64,000 nt of DNA from JAKAGZ01 sp964595355 (GTDB lineage Bacteria; Bacteroidota; Ignavibacteria; Ignavibacteriales; Ignavibacteriaceae). The stretch lies in the NCBI GenBank assembly GCA_964595355.1, contig CAZQQD010000002.1, positions 1-64,000 of the forward strand, written 5' to 3'. Under the pieces are notes generated by a model. It was not told where the DNA came from. It did no database searches and was given only the letters and a program-made list of their open reading frames with translations. Below are positions 44,322 through 54,348 of the stretch, piece by piece. Position numbers and translations under genes: made by a program. Every line of letters begins with the position of its first letter. The first letter of the stretch is position 1.

Positions 44322-45944
44322 ATGCTAAATTACATCTGGCTTGCCTTATTGTTTCTAGGAATTGGTGCGGCTGTTTCAACGGATATTATAAATCAGAATG
44401 ATAATAGGTTTAGGAATGATGAACCTATACCAGTTACAGTTTTTCTGAAATCAAAATCTCAAATAAATGAAGGGAGCAAAGCTGAAGGCAGTTTAAAAAT
44501 TAGCAAAGAAGATTTTAATTCATTTTATAATGATTCTGTAAAAACTGATCTTTCCTATCCTCTTACTTTGACTTTTGGAAGTAGCGGGAAAAAACCAAAT
44601 ATTTTGTTCAAAGTTGATAAAACAAGCCCTAAAATTTTAAGAGAAATAGCTTTAGCATCCGGGGATAAAGATGATATAACCGGAGTCGTAAATTTTAATT
44701 CAACAGGAATTGATAGTATAATTTCCGGTACAGCCGTTTTTGAGGAAGTAAAATTCTTAAAGCTCAAAGACGTCACTAATTCTGCTCTTGATTATGCTGG
44801 TACTGCTGTTAATATTTCTCTTGGATTAATAGGTATAATGGCGCTTTGGCTGGGAGTAATGAAAGTTGCCGAGGAAGCCGGACTGATAAAAATTATAGCA
44901 AATGCACTCAGGCCTGTTACAAAGAGACTTTTCCCTGACGTCCCCGGCGATCATCCAGCTATGGGTTCGATGATTATGAATATTTCTGCCAATATGCTTG
45001 GTCTGGGCAATGCTGCAACGCCGTTCGGTTTAAAGGCAATGGAGGAACTTGAAGATATTAATCCTGAAAAGGGAACTGCTACTAATGCGATGTGCACTTT
45101 TTTGGCAATAAATACAGCAGGTCTGACTTTAATCCCTGCAACTGCAATAGCTGTTAGGGCTGCGGCAGGTAGCTCTGAGCCGGCAATAATTATTGGTACT
45201 TCTTTGTTCGGTTCATTGTGTGCGACAATTGCCGGCATTTCAGCAGCCAAGTTATTCGAGAAGTTTCCAATCAAAAAGGGTGGCTTTTCCGATTGGCTAA
45301 AAAGTAATGTGAAATTATTTTTAACTCTTGGCGGAATTATTCTTTTTGCTGTATTGCTGATTTTTTCGGGAGTAGGGAAGACAATCGGCTCAATCGTAAA
45401 CCCTGATTTTATAAGAAATATTATAGAAGGTTTTTCGATAATTGCTATTCCCTTATTGATTGTAGTATTTCTTGGTTTTGGCTTAATAAGAAAAGTAAAA
45501 GTATATGAGCAGTTTGTTGAAGGTGCAAAAGAAGGATTTAATATCGCTGTAAAAATAATTCCTTATCTGGTCGCAATGCTTGTTGCAATCGGTATATTTC
45601 GTGCTGGTGGAGCAATGGATTGGCTGATAAAAATTCTAAAACCAGTTACAAATCTTATCGGTATGCCTGCTGAAGCGCTACCTATGGCATTAATGAGACC
45701 TCTTTCTGGTAGTGGTTCCCTTGGAATTATGTCTGAGATTATATCAGTGCACGGTCCCGATTCATTTCTTGGAATTATGGTTTCAACTTTTTACGGAAGT
45801 ACAGAGACAACATTTTACGTGCTCGCACTATATTTTGGTGCCGTTAATATTAAAAAAACAAGACATGCCTTACCTGCCGGTTTGGTTGCGGATGTTGTTG
45901 GAATTTTAGCTGCTGTTTTCATAGTAAGACTGTTATTTGGATAA
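44322..45944 (+). CDS. SpmA/SpmB-fusion nucleoside recognition domain membrane protein
   Basis: A 540-residue polytopic protein joining two nucleoside-recognition (Gate) modules. The first, SpmA-like, spans about 155-310 (GNAATPFGLKAMEEL, NTAGLTLIPATA). The second, SpmB-like, spans about 355-540 (ALMRPLSGSGSLGIM, STETTFYVLALYFGAV). Fused SpmA/B proteins are known in Bacteroidota. Unusual here is a polar region of about 125 residues between the first helix and the rest, predicted outside the membrane. The substrate is unknown; in sporulating bacteria the pair helps spore maturation. It follows the amidase by 12 bases. Confidence 0.85.
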   Translation: MLNYIWLALLFLGIGAAVSTDIINQNDNRFRNDEPIPVTVFLKSKSQINEGSKAEGSLKISKEDFNSFYNDSVKTDLSYPLTLTFGSSGKKPNILFKVDKTSPKILREIALASGDKDDITGVVNFNSTGIDSIISGTAVFEEVKFLKLKDVTNSALDYAGTAVNISLGLIGIMALWLGVMKVAEEAGLIKIIANALRPVTKRLFPDVPGDHPAMGSMIMNISANMLGLGNAATPFGLKAMEELEDINPEKGTATNAMCTFLAINTAGLTLIPATAIAVRAAAGSSEPAIIIGTSLFGSLCATIAGISAAKLFEKFPIKKGGFSDWLKSNVKLFLTLGGIILFAVLLIFSGVGKTIGSIVNPDFIRNIIEGFSIIAIPLLIVVFLGFGLIRKVKVYEQFVEGAKEGFNIAVKIIPYLVAMLVAIGIFRAGGAMDWLIKILKPVTNLIGMPAEALPMALMRPLSGSGSLGIMSEIISVHGPDSFLGIMVSTFYGSTETTFYVLALYFGAVNIKKTRHALPAGLVADVVGILAAVFIVRLLFG

Positions 45945-45956
45945 TTTTATTTCCCT

Positions 45957-46910
45957 ATGAAAGTTTATATTACACGAAAAATCCCACAAAAGGCTATTGA
46001 ATATCTGAAAGAAAATAACATCTCATTTTCCCTTTATAAAAAAGATCGACCTATCCCACGTAAAGAACTTCTTAAAAATATTAAAAACGTAGATGCTGTA
46101 TTGTCTTTGTTAACAGACAAAATCGATGCTAAAGTTATTGATGCCATGAATAAATGCAAAGTTATAGCAAATTTTGCGGTCGGTTACGACAATATTGATG
46201 TTAAATATGCAAAGACAAAGAATATAATTGTTACAAATACACCGGAAGTTTTAACAGATTCAACAGCAGATCTTACAATGGCATTAGTATTAACCTGTGC
46301 AAGAAGACTGCCGGAAGCTGAAGAATTTCTGAGAGCAGGTAAATACACTCACTGGAAGCCTGATTTACTACTTGGTGTAGAATTAAAAGACAAGGTATTT
46401 GGAGTTATTGGTGCCGGAAGAATTGGGAAGGCAGTAGCGATCAGGGCTAAATCATTCGGGTGTAAAATAATTTATTTTTCACATTCAAGGAATTCCTTTC
46501 TTGAAAGAAAAACCAATGCACAAAAGGTTTCTTTGAATTTTCTTCTGAAAAGTTCTAATTTCGTCTCAATTCATCTCCCATCCACAAAAAAAACTTTTCA
46601 TTTAATCGATAAAGAAAGATTGTCTTTGATGAAACGCAGTTCAATTTTAATAAATACAGCACGTGGTGAAATAATTGATGAAAAAGAATTAATCAAAACT
46701 CTTAAAGCAAAACGAATATTAGCTGCCGGGCTGGATGTTTTTGAAAATGAGCTTAATATAAATCCTGAGCTGTTAAAGCTCGAAAATGTTGTGTTGCTAC
46801 CTCATATTGGCAGTGCTACCCAAAAAGCACGAACCAATATGGCAATGATTGCAGTAAAAAACATTGTCGCAGTGCTTTCTGGTAAAAAAACCATCACTCC
46901 TGTAAGTTAA
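45957..46910 (+). CDS. D-isomer-specific 2-hydroxyacid dehydrogenase (glyoxylate/hydroxypyruvate reductase-like)
   Basis: A 317-residue NAD(P)-dependent enzyme with the N-terminal substrate domain (FAVGYDNIDV), the NAD loop GVIGAGRIGKAVA near residues 148-160, the catalytic Arg in NTARGEIIDE, the Glu in LDVFENE and the His in LPHIGSAT. The substrate is probably glyoxylate, hydroxypyruvate or a similar acid; the family does not allow an exact call. It lies 12 bases after the SpmA/B fusion. Its last residues are close to the hairpin-like AAAAAGAGG/TTCTTTT before ald. Confidence 0.88.
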   Translation: MKVYITRKIPQKAIEYLKENNISFSLYKKDRPIPRKELLKNIKNVDAVLSLLTDKIDAKVIDAMNKCKVIANFAVGYDNIDVKYAKTKNIIVTNTPEVLTDSTADLTMALVLTCARRLPEAEEFLRAGKYTHWKPDLLLGVELKDKVFGVIGAGRIGKAVAIRAKSFGCKIIYFSHSRNSFLERKTNAQKVSLNFLLKSSNFVSIHLPSTKKTFHLIDKERLSLMKRSSILINTARGEIIDEKELIKTLKAKRILAAGLDVFENELNINPELLKLENVVLLPHIGSATQKARTNMAMIAVKNIVAVLSGKKTITPVS

Positions 46911-46992
46911 AAAGAGGTTCTTTTCTTTTAATTTGAAAATCAGGCCTATTCTGGGTAACTTTAAATGTTGAAAAAACAAGGACTTTTCCCAA

Positions 46993-48114
46993 ATGCGTAT
47001 AGGTATACCTAAAGAAAATCTTCTTGATGAAAAAAGAATTGCTCTTTCACCAGCAGGGGTAGACTCACTCATCAGAGCTGGCCATACAGTTTATTTAGAG
47101 ACCAATGCTGGAATCGGCAGCCATTTTAAAGATGAAGATTATCTTAAAGTTGGGGCTACTCTTGTATATTCTGCAGAAGAAGTTTTTAAGAGATCTGAGC
47201 TAATTGCCAAAGTTACATCTGCCGGTGATGAGGAACTCGAACTTATTCAGGAAAATCAGGTTATATTTTCTTTCCTTCATCTTGCAGTTGGGAAAAAACA
47301 AAATGTTGAAAAATTATTACAGAAAAAAGTAACGGCAATTGGCTATGAACTTATAGAAAATGATGGAAGGTTACCGGTATTACATTCAATGAGTGAAATC
47401 GCGGGACAGATAGCCATACAGGTTTCTGAGAGATATCTTGAAGTTAGCAAAAGAGGTGGTAGAGGAATTCTTTTGGGAGGAATCACCGGTGTTGCCCCGG
47501 CTGCTGTAGTAATTCTTGGAGCAGGAGTGGTAGGTACTACTGCTGCCAGAGCTGCGCTTGGCCGTGGAGCACAGGTTATTGTTATTGACAACGACCTCCA
47601 ACGCCTTAGAAGGATTGATTATAATTTCAGGAAAAAAGTTACTACAGTAATGGCTAATCCCTATACAATTTCGCGCGGCGTAAAATTTGCTGATGTTCTG
47701 ATTGGCGCGGTACTTATTAAGGGTGAAAAAGCGCCACATCTTGTTACTGAGGAAATGGTCCAGCAAATGAAAACGGGGGCAGTAGTTGTTGACGTTTCAA
47801 TTGATCAGGGTGGCTGCATAGAAACCAGCCGTATCACAACTTTGTCTGATCCGGTGTTTACTAAGTACAATGTAATACATTACTGTGTTCCCAATATGCC
47901 CGCGCTTGTTCCTCGTACTGCAAGTTATGGCTTGAACAATGCTGCGTTAAAATATATAAAGAACATTGCAGACAACGGGCTTTCGGAAGCGTTGGTCGAC
48001 GATCCTGGTTTATCGAAAGGTGTTTGTACATATAATGGCTTTGTTTCAAATGAAGCAATAGCCAGCGCTTTTGACCTTGAATACAGAAGATTACATATTT
48101 TTTCTAAAAATTGA
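46993..48114 (+). CDS. ald: Alanine dehydrogenase
   Basis: A 373-residue enzyme that starts MRIGIPKENLLDEKRIALSP and has the NAD loop VILGAGVVGTTAARAALG near residues 176-193, HSMSEIAGQIA, DQGGCIETSR and the VPNMPALVPRTAS segment diagnostic of alanine dehydrogenase over the related transhydrogenase alpha chain. It interconverts alanine with pyruvate and ammonia. It is followed after 24 bases by a CoA-transferase, which fits amino-acid or acid catabolism in that unit. Confidence 0.92.
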   Translation: MRIGIPKENLLDEKRIALSPAGVDSLIRAGHTVYLETNAGIGSHFKDEDYLKVGATLVYSAEEVFKRSELIAKVTSAGDEELELIQENQVIFSFLHLAVGKKQNVEKLLQKKVTAIGYELIENDGRLPVLHSMSEIAGQIAIQVSERYLEVSKRGGRGILLGGITGVAPAAVVILGAGVVGTTAARAALGRGAQVIVIDNDLQRLRRIDYNFRKKVTTVMANPYTISRGVKFADVLIGAVLIKGEKAPHLVTEEMVQQMKTGAVVVDVSIDQGGCIETSRITTLSDPVFTKYNVIHYCVPNMPALVPRTASYGLNNAALKYIKNIADNGLSEALVDDPGLSKGVCTYNGFVSNEAIASAFDLEYRRLHIFSKN

Positions 48115-48138
48115 TATAGCTAATTAGATTGATAAAAA

Positions 48139-49494
48139 ATGACAACAACTGAAGAAATAAAATCCAATTTGGATGTACCTTTTAATATTCTTGAAGCATA
48201 TAAAAATAAAGTTGTTTCTGCTGAGGAAGCAGTTCAAGTTGTTAAACCTCATGATAATATAGTAGTTCAGTGCGGGTGTGCTGTCCCACTTGTTTTGATT
48301 AATGCTTTAGTTAAGAGAAAAGATGAGCTCACTGATGTAAAAATGATGCACGTTCTGACTGTAGGAGATCTTCCTTACCTTGAGCCCGGAATGGAAAAAC
48401 ATTTTAAACATAATGCGTTTTTCATCGGCGGAAATTCAAGAAAAGCAGTGAATGAGGGAAGAGCAGACACTACCCCTATTTATCTTTATGAGTACACTTT
48501 ATTATTTACGCGCGGAGTTATTCCTGTTGATGTTGCGTTGATACACGTTTCACCTCCCGACGAACACGGATTTTGCAGTTACGGTGTAGATGTTGGACTT
48601 ATTAAAAACGCAGCATTAAATGCAAAGAATATTATTGCACAGGTCAATCCAAATATGCCGAGAACTTATGGTGACAGTTTTATACATATAAATAAAATTA
48701 ATTCTATTGTTGAGGTTAATGAACCGATACAGGAACTACCTCAGTTTGAAAGTAATTTATCGCTGGAAATTGAAAAAATTTATTCGAAGATAGGTAAATA
48801 TATTGCTGACCTGGTTGAGGATGGTTCTACCTTACAATTGGGAATAGGTGCTATCCCCGACGCAGTTCTCCATTTTCTTGGAGATAAGAAGGGACTAGGG
48901 ATTCATTCGGAGATGTTTTCTGATGGCATTATTGAATTAGTCGAAAAGGGTGTTGTAACCAACGAGTTTAAGACAATTCATCAGGGAAAGATAATAGCAG
49001 GATTTGTTTTGGGTACTAAGAAGTTATTTGATTTTATTCACAATAATCCTTTAATTGAATTTCACCCACAGGAATATGTAAATGATCCTTTTGTTATAGC
49101 TAAAAATGATAAAATGGTTGCTATTAATTCAGCCATTGAGGTTGATATTACAGGGCAGATTTGTGCTGATTCTATTGGTCCGAGGCTGTATAGCGGATTT
49201 GGTGGGCAGGTTGATTTTATTAGGGGTGCCTCAAGATCAAAAGGCGGAAAGCCAATTATAGCGCTTCCTTCTACTACTAAAGATGGAAAATTCTCCAGAA
49301 TAGCCACTAGTCTGAAACCCGGTGCAGGGGTTGTCACAAATCGTGCAGACGTTCATTATGTTGTTACAGAATACGGGGTTGCACAGCTTTTTGGAAAATC
49401 AATACGCGAAAGAGTTTATGCACTAACAAATATAGCCCATCCAAAATTCCGTGATGTATTGTTGAAATATGCTAAAGAGAATCACTATATTTAA
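48139..49494 (+). CDS. Acetyl-CoA hydrolase/transferase family (CoA-transferase)
   Basis: A 451-residue family I-like CoA-transferase related to 4-hydroxybutyrate and butyryl-CoA:acetate CoA-transferases and acetyl-CoA hydrolases. Visible marks are VSPPDEHGFCSYGVDVG, the LGIGAIPDAV loop, GIHSEMFSDG with the likely catalytic Glu near residue 258, the GFGGQVDFIRGA segment and the C-terminal TEYGVAQLFGKSIRER. It moves CoA between short-chain acids. The exact substrates cannot be read. A phosphatase gene begins 4 bases after the stop. Confidence 0.88.
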   Translation: MTTTEEIKSNLDVPFNILEAYKNKVVSAEEAVQVVKPHDNIVVQCGCAVPLVLINALVKRKDELTDVKMMHVLTVGDLPYLEPGMEKHFKHNAFFIGGNSRKAVNEGRADTTPIYLYEYTLLFTRGVIPVDVALIHVSPPDEHGFCSYGVDVGLIKNAALNAKNIIAQVNPNMPRTYGDSFIHINKINSIVEVNEPIQELPQFESNLSLEIEKIYSKIGKYIADLVEDGSTLQLGIGAIPDAVLHFLGDKKGLGIHSEMFSDGIIELVEKGVVTNEFKTIHQGKIIAGFVLGTKKLFDFIHNNPLIEFHPQEYVNDPFVIAKNDKMVAINSAIEVDITGQICADSIGPRLYSGFGGQVDFIRGASRSKGGKPIIALPSTTKDGKFSRIATSLKPGAGVVTNRADVHYVVTEYGVAQLFGKSIRERVYALTNIAHPKFRDVLLKYAKENHYI

Positions 49495-49497
49495 AAT

Positions 49498-50196
49498 ATG
49501 GTAGCAGTAATTGGTGATATCCACGGATGTTTTAATACCCTTAAGAAATTAGTTGGGGAGATTAGAAATAAATATCCAGGTATTCTACTTTATTGTGTCG
49601 GAGATTTAGTCGACCGTGGTAATTTCAGCTATGAGGTGATTGAATATGTAATTGCCGAAAACATTAAATTCACTCCCGGTAATCACGATTATATGTTTTA
49701 TTATTTTGTTCATGAGCCTTTCAGTGGTATGGGTACGGCCTGGCTTTATAACGGTTATGAATCTACAATGCAATCATATAATGATAGATATGAAAAAATA
49801 AATGAGCACCTTGAAATAATTAAAAATGCGCCTTTGTATTTTAATCTTGAAGACTGTTTTATTTGTCACGCTGGAATTTCTGCATTTTTGAAAAGAAAAC
49901 TTCCTACAAATATACTAGGAGATATTGAAAAATTTGATAAGGTAATAGTTGATGAATTAGAAACTGATGAAGGAATTCTCTGGACAAGAAATAAACTTTT
50001 GGATCTTGGGAAATTACAAATTGTAGGACACACTCGGAAAAATGAAGTGGAACATAATAAAGATAATAATACAGCCTATATTGATACTTCAGTATATACG
50101 CGTAATAAATTAACGGCTATCATTGTACAAAAAAGTGAAATTCTCGATGCCATATCGGTTCGAACTATATCAGATGATCTTCCTGCCAGGTACTAA
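49498..50196 (+). CDS. PPP-family metallophosphatase
   Basis: A 232-residue metal-dependent phosphoesterase with the three metal motifs of the PPP superfamily: GDIHG at residues 6-10, GDLVDRG near 38-44 and GNHDY near 61-65, plus later histidines in CHAG and VGHTR. It is a serine/threonine-type or diadenosine tetraphosphatase-like enzyme; small bacterial members often act on Ap4A or phosphoproteins. It follows the CoA-transferase at 4 bases and converges on the minus-strand membrane protein. Confidence 0.85.
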   Translation: MVAVIGDIHGCFNTLKKLVGEIRNKYPGILLYCVGDLVDRGNFSYEVIEYVIAENIKFTPGNHDYMFYYFVHEPFSGMGTAWLYNGYESTMQSYNDRYEKINEHLEIIKNAPLYFNLEDCFICHAGISAFLKRKLPTNILGDIEKFDKVIVDELETDEGILWTRNKLLDLGKLQIVGHTRKNEVEHNKDNNTAYIDTSVYTRNKLTAIIVQKSEILDAISVRTISDDLPARY

Positions 50197-50197
50197 T

Positions 50198-51106
50198 TTA
50201 AATTCCGAAAACAGGTTCACCATCTGCAGATTCTTCTTTAAGTTCAAATTTTCTGTACAAAGTCAGTTCGCTTCCTAGTATCCATATTTTTATAAAAACT
50301 CTGCACCCGATTAGTAGCTGTTGAATAATAAATATCAAAAGTATTGTCCACCCCGAGCTCATTCCAATAATTGATTCAATTTTGAAATAAATCACAAATA
50401 ATAGGATAGGAACAACTAATAATAATAAGTAAAGAGAATATGTACTTAAAAAATGCTTAAACACAAATCCAAAGGATCGTAAAATAGTTCTGAATGGTCG
50501 GTAAACGTCATTTTCAACTATCATAACTTTTGCGTAGTCAGTAACAGTTAAAAGAAAAATGAAAATCAATAAATAAATAATTATCCCGGCTAATGTTGTA
50601 TAAAACAAATAAATTTCGTTTGGAGCAGATTTATAAACAGAGTCAAGTATTTGTGCCAAGATAATAAAGGAGATAAAAGCAATTACTACCTGAGCTATTA
50701 TCATGTAAACTGCTAGTCTGAAAAACCGCGAAAAATATTTTGCGCTTGCTTCCCAGAAAAATCTGAGAGTGAATTTATCTTCTTTTCTCTTCAATACCGT
50801 TAGTATACCTCCTTCAAAGAAAATGGTAAACAATAAGTAGAATATCCCCATCCAGATTGCAGTCGAAATGTAAGGCTGAATTGCTTTTGCCGAATGATGC
50901 ATAAAATCCTGATAAACAGTATAATCGAAGTCTTTTAATAAAGAGCTAAAAGCCATAGAGTTGCCGGCTTCCTTCTGTATTGTGTTACCAAACGGTATCG
51001 CAAGCACTAATGCCATTAAAAAAGTTATAATATAAATAGTTGTTATGAGTTTTTTTGTATTTAATGCTGCTTTTAATCCTGTTGTATAAGAATTTATAAT
51101 TTTCAT
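50198..51106 (-). CDS. Polytopic membrane protein, six TM segments
   Basis: A 302-residue protein with about six hydrophobic segments (near residues 20-38, 90-110, 135-158, 175-195, 220-245 and 255-275). I recognise no diagnostic motif; the pattern resembles the DUF4013 or YesL-like assembly of integral membrane proteins, which is only a resemblance. It lies 12 bases downstream of the M1 peptidase gene on the same strand, so the two form a unit. Function is unknown. Confidence 0.75.
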   Translation of the reverse strand: MKIINSYTTGLKAALNTKKLITTIYIITFLMALVLAIPFGNTIQKEAGNSMAFSSLLKDFDYTVYQDFMHHSAKAIQPYISTAIWMGIFYLLFTIFFEGGILTVLKRKEDKFTLRFFWEASAKYFSRFFRLAVYMIIAQVVIAFISFIILAQILDSVYKSAPNEIYLFYTTLAGIIIYLLIFIFLLTVTDYAKVMIVENDVYRPFRTILRSFGFVFKHFLSTYSLYLLLLVVPILLFVIYFKIESIIGMSSGWTILLIFIIQQLLIGCRVFIKIWILGSELTLYRKFELKEESADGEPVFGI

Positions 51107-51118
51107 TTTTTGTGCCTG

Positions 51119-53140
51119 TTAAAAAATCATTGAAAAGGAAGTTATTAAATTTTCAACCCAGAAAATAAATTTCGTGATATATTTCTTTTTTGACACACTT
51201 CCGGGTTCCGTTGTAAAACTGTTATTGTTTAAGTTTACATCAATCTGCAATTTATTTTTAGGATCGACTTTAGCCCACAAAACTTTTTCAGGCTTATCGA
51301 ATTCAACATCAAAAGTCCTGTCTTTGCCATTCCAAGTGGCTAATGTATCTTTTCCGTTATCAAAATGGACAAGCACATCCACAGGCATAATTATTTCACC
51401 TAACCTGTAAACCGTTACCTTTGAATGATAGATATCATTACCGTTACGGGAATGATATCTATAGAAAAGTTTTGTAGAAGCACTGTCATAGACACCTTTT
51501 GGTGAAGTTATTTTTTTTACAGAAATGTTTGCCAGTTTATAATCGCAGATATCCGATCCATACAAGACCTGTTGAAAGAACCAGTTCATATTATCACCGA
51601 ATTTATTCCCATATTTTTTCTTAACTATCTCATTAACTATATCAATAAAATTTTTAGCACAAGGATGTTTAAAACTCCATCTATCAAAATAGGTTTTCAT
51701 TATTTTATCCATTGTTTCACGTCCGACTAATCTATCGAGTGTTGTCATCCAAGTTGCTGTTTTACTATAAGTAATAGCTCCATACCCTCCATCTTTATAG
51801 CCCCAAGCAGGTCTGAAATCTTCGGCAATTTTGGGATTATTCATTCCAACATAATCCTCTCTTTGGGATTCCAGATCTCCGAAATGATATCCTGCAAGAT
51901 TAAAAAAGGAAGTTTTTACACCGTAGTAATGATCCATTATCCTTGTTTCCAGATAAGTATTAAATCCCTCATCCAGAAATGCTTCTTCGAACTCGTTGGA
52001 CGCAAGCATCCCCATAAAATAATTGTGTCCGAATTCATGAATCACAACATCTTCTGTAAGTCTTATTCCATCCGGAATACCCCAAAAGCAACCAGCAGTA
52101 ATGAATGTCGGGTATTCCATTCCTGCGGAACCGAATCCTCTCAAAGGAGGATCAACAATTGTAAGGTTTGGATAGGGATATTTACCAACATGTTTGTCAA
52201 AGTACTCCAAAGCATTAATAGCTGATTGTGTATGTCTTTTAGCTTGAGCGAAATGTTCAGGCTGAAGCAACACTTTAATTTTTACGTGTTTCCAGGTGGC
52301 TTTAGCTATTTTGAATATTGGCGAAGCAGTCCAGGCAAAATCGATGACATCTTCTGCGTGAAATGTTATAGTCTTTGTTCCGTCTTTATTTTTCTTTTCA
52401 CCTGTTTGAATTCCGACCGCACCTACAATGTACTTTTGTGGTAGTGTAATATTTACATTATAAACCCCGAAGTCAGCATAAAATTCTGAATTAGCATGAA
52501 ACTGGTGACAATTCCACTGACCTTTGGTCGCATACCTGATACCGGGATATTCATAAACTCCAATCTTTGGAAACCATTGACCTACTAGAAAGTAGTCATC
52601 GGCAAAACCGGTTCTTGCAAAAATCTTCGGCAGTTTTGATTTGAATTTTATATCCAAATTTATTGTTTCTCCTGGTTTGACAGGCTTCGTTAAAGGAACG
52701 CTAATAACGGTTTTATCATCAGCATTATCATCGTCCGGATGAATAAATTTAATTTTTTCCGTTAAATCTACGCCATTTTGTACTTTCATTGAAAGTACAT
52801 CAACCCAGCCCCATACATTAGTTTCACCTTCATCAATACTTATACCTCTTAATTGTCCTCCTGATTCCTTCATGAAAGTGGATTTTGTATTCTTGAAAGC
52901 ATTGAGATAAAGATGAAATCTCAATTCGCTGATGTTATCATTGGATAGATTTTTCCAATGTAGTGTTTCAAATCCGTCTATTATTTTGGTGTCGGCATTG
53001 AGTTTTACGTCTATATCATAACTTGCATTGCGTGGACTGAGAGGTGTTTGGAATATAGTTTGTGGTAATGAAAACGTCGAGAGAGAGAAGAAAAAAATCA
53101 GAATGTAGAAGCTACGGATATTGATGTTTGTTTTATCCAT
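51119..53140 (-). CDS. M1 family aminopeptidase, secreted
   Basis: A 673-residue zinc peptidase with an N-terminal signal (about 1-27) and the M1 motif HEFGH at about residues 368-372. The third ligand Glu lies in FLDEGF at 391, exactly 18 residues after the second histidine. An upstream MEYPTF segment stands where family M1 has GAMEN, so the exopeptidase GxMEN motif is altered to GSAGMEYPT. A C-terminal beta domain ends in a lysine- and aromatic-rich tail. It probably degrades peptides outside the cytoplasmic membrane. It is the first gene of a two-gene minus-strand unit. Confidence 0.9.
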   Translation of the reverse strand: MDKTNINIRSFYILIFFFSLSTFSLPQTIFQTPLSPRNASYDIDVKLNADTKIIDGFETLHWKNLSNDNISELRFHLYLNAFKNTKSTFMKESGGQLRGISIDEGETNVWGWVDVLSMKVQNGVDLTEKIKFIHPDDDNADDKTVISVPLTKPVKPGETINLDIKFKSKLPKIFARTGFADDYFLVGQWFPKIGVYEYPGIRYATKGQWNCHQFHANSEFYADFGVYNVNITLPQKYIVGAVGIQTGEKKNKDGTKTITFHAEDVIDFAWTASPIFKIAKATWKHVKIKVLLQPEHFAQAKRHTQSAINALEYFDKHVGKYPYPNLTIVDPPLRGFGSAGMEYPTFITAGCFWGIPDGIRLTEDVVIHEFGHNYFMGMLASNEFEEAFLDEGFNTYLETRIMDHYYGVKTSFFNLAGYHFGDLESQREDYVGMNNPKIAEDFRPAWGYKDGGYGAITYSKTATWMTTLDRLVGRETMDKIMKTYFDRWSFKHPCAKNFIDIVNEIVKKKYGNKFGDNMNWFFQQVLYGSDICDYKLANISVKKITSPKGVYDSASTKLFYRYHSRNGNDIYHSKVTVYRLGEIIMPVDVLVHFDNGKDTLATWNGKDRTFDVEFDKPEKVLWAKVDPKNKLQIDVNLNNNSFTTEPGSVSKKKYITKFIFWVENLITSFSMIF

Positions 53141-53330
53141 TTTATACTCGTTTAATATATTGTTTTAAAGTTAGAGAGTTGAAATATTGCCCCTTCAATT
53201 TATTTTTAGTGATTAATATTATTAAATTAGTTCCTGATAAGCAATAAAAGTGTGATGAATGATTTATCATCAAAAATGTAAAATCTGCAATAATGCAAAT
53301 TATTGAGTTGAATTATTTATGGAGGTAATT

Positions 53331-54317
53331 GTGAAAAAGAGAAGATTAGGTAAAAACGGCCCCGAAGTTTCTGCCATTGGTTTAGGCTGTATGGGGATGT
53401 CTGAATTCTATGGAAAAAGCGATGAAAAGGAATCAATTGCAACAATACATCAAGCAATTGAACAAGGAATAAATTTTCTTGATACTGCTGATATGTATGG
53501 TCCTTTTAAGAATGAAATACTTGTTGGAAAAGCTATCAAAGGGAAAAGGGATAAATTTTTTATTGCAACAAAATTTGGAATTCAGAGAACGGGCGACTCT
53601 GCAAAAAGATCAATAAATGGGAAGCCGGAATATGTAAAGTCGGCCTGTGAAGAATCGCTCAAGAGATTAGGAGTAGATTATATTGACCTATATTACCAGC
53701 ATAGAGTCGATAAAAATGTACCTATTGAAGAAACCGTGGGAGCAATGGCTGAACTTGTTAGAGAAGGTAAGGTTAGATATCTCGGACTTTCTGAAGCAGG
53801 GTCTGAGACAATGAGGCGTGCGAATAAAGAACATCATATAACTGCACTACAAACCGAATATTCCCTGTGGACGAGAGATCCTGAAGAAGGTATTTTTGAT
53901 ACAGTCAGAGAACTGGAAATTGGTTTTGTGGCTTACAGTCCTCTTGGTAGGGGTTTTTTAACCGGGAGATTTAAGAAATTTGAGGATTTTGAGCAGGATG
54001 ATTACCGGAGATTATCTCCCAGGTTTCAAGGCAAGAATTTCGAAAAGAATCTCCTTCTGGTAAAGAAAGTTGAAGAAATGGCAAAAGCGAAGAATATAAC
54101 GCCTTCACAGTTAGCCCTTGCCTGGGTTTTAGCACAGGGTGAGGATATCGTTCCTATTCCGGGTACAAAACATATCGAATATCTTCAGGAGAACAGGGCT
54201 GCTATCGACATAAAATTTACTAAAGTTGAACTGGAAAATATTGACAAGGTTTTCCGGAAAGATGCAGCTATAGGAACGAGATATCCGGAACAAATGATGA
54301 AATTTGTTAATGCATGA
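53331..54317 (+). CDS. Aldo/keto reductase
   Basis: About 328 residues with the AKR tetrad in order: Asp and Tyr in LDTADMYGPF, Lys in IATKFG and His in YYQHRVD. The C-terminal NADPH site includes VPIPGTKH. It resembles AKR13-type YakC/plant perakine-like reductases. The GGAGG at 53321-53325 sits 5 bases before GTG 53331, so I prefer this start; an ATG at 53319 would overlap that site. It is divergent from the M1 peptidase. Substrate is unknown. Confidence 0.9.
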   Translation: MKKRRLGKNGPEVSAIGLGCMGMSEFYGKSDEKESIATIHQAIEQGINFLDTADMYGPFKNEILVGKAIKGKRDKFFIATKFGIQRTGDSAKRSINGKPEYVKSACEESLKRLGVDYIDLYYQHRVDKNVPIEETVGAMAELVREGKVRYLGLSEAGSETMRRANKEHHITALQTEYSLWTRDPEEGIFDTVRELEIGFVAYSPLGRGFLTGRFKKFEDFEQDDYRRLSPRFQGKNFEKNLLLVKKVEEMAKAKNITPSQLALAWVLAQGEDIVPIPGTKHIEYLQENRAAIDIKFTKVELENIDKVFRKDAAIGTRYPEQMMKFVNA

Positions 54318-54348
54318 GTTTCATTTACTTTAACCTTAAAATTAATTT

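Noticed and set aside
47386..47766. A 126-codon minus-strand frame inside ald
   Set aside because: It is a shadow of the NAD-binding region of alanine dehydrogenase.
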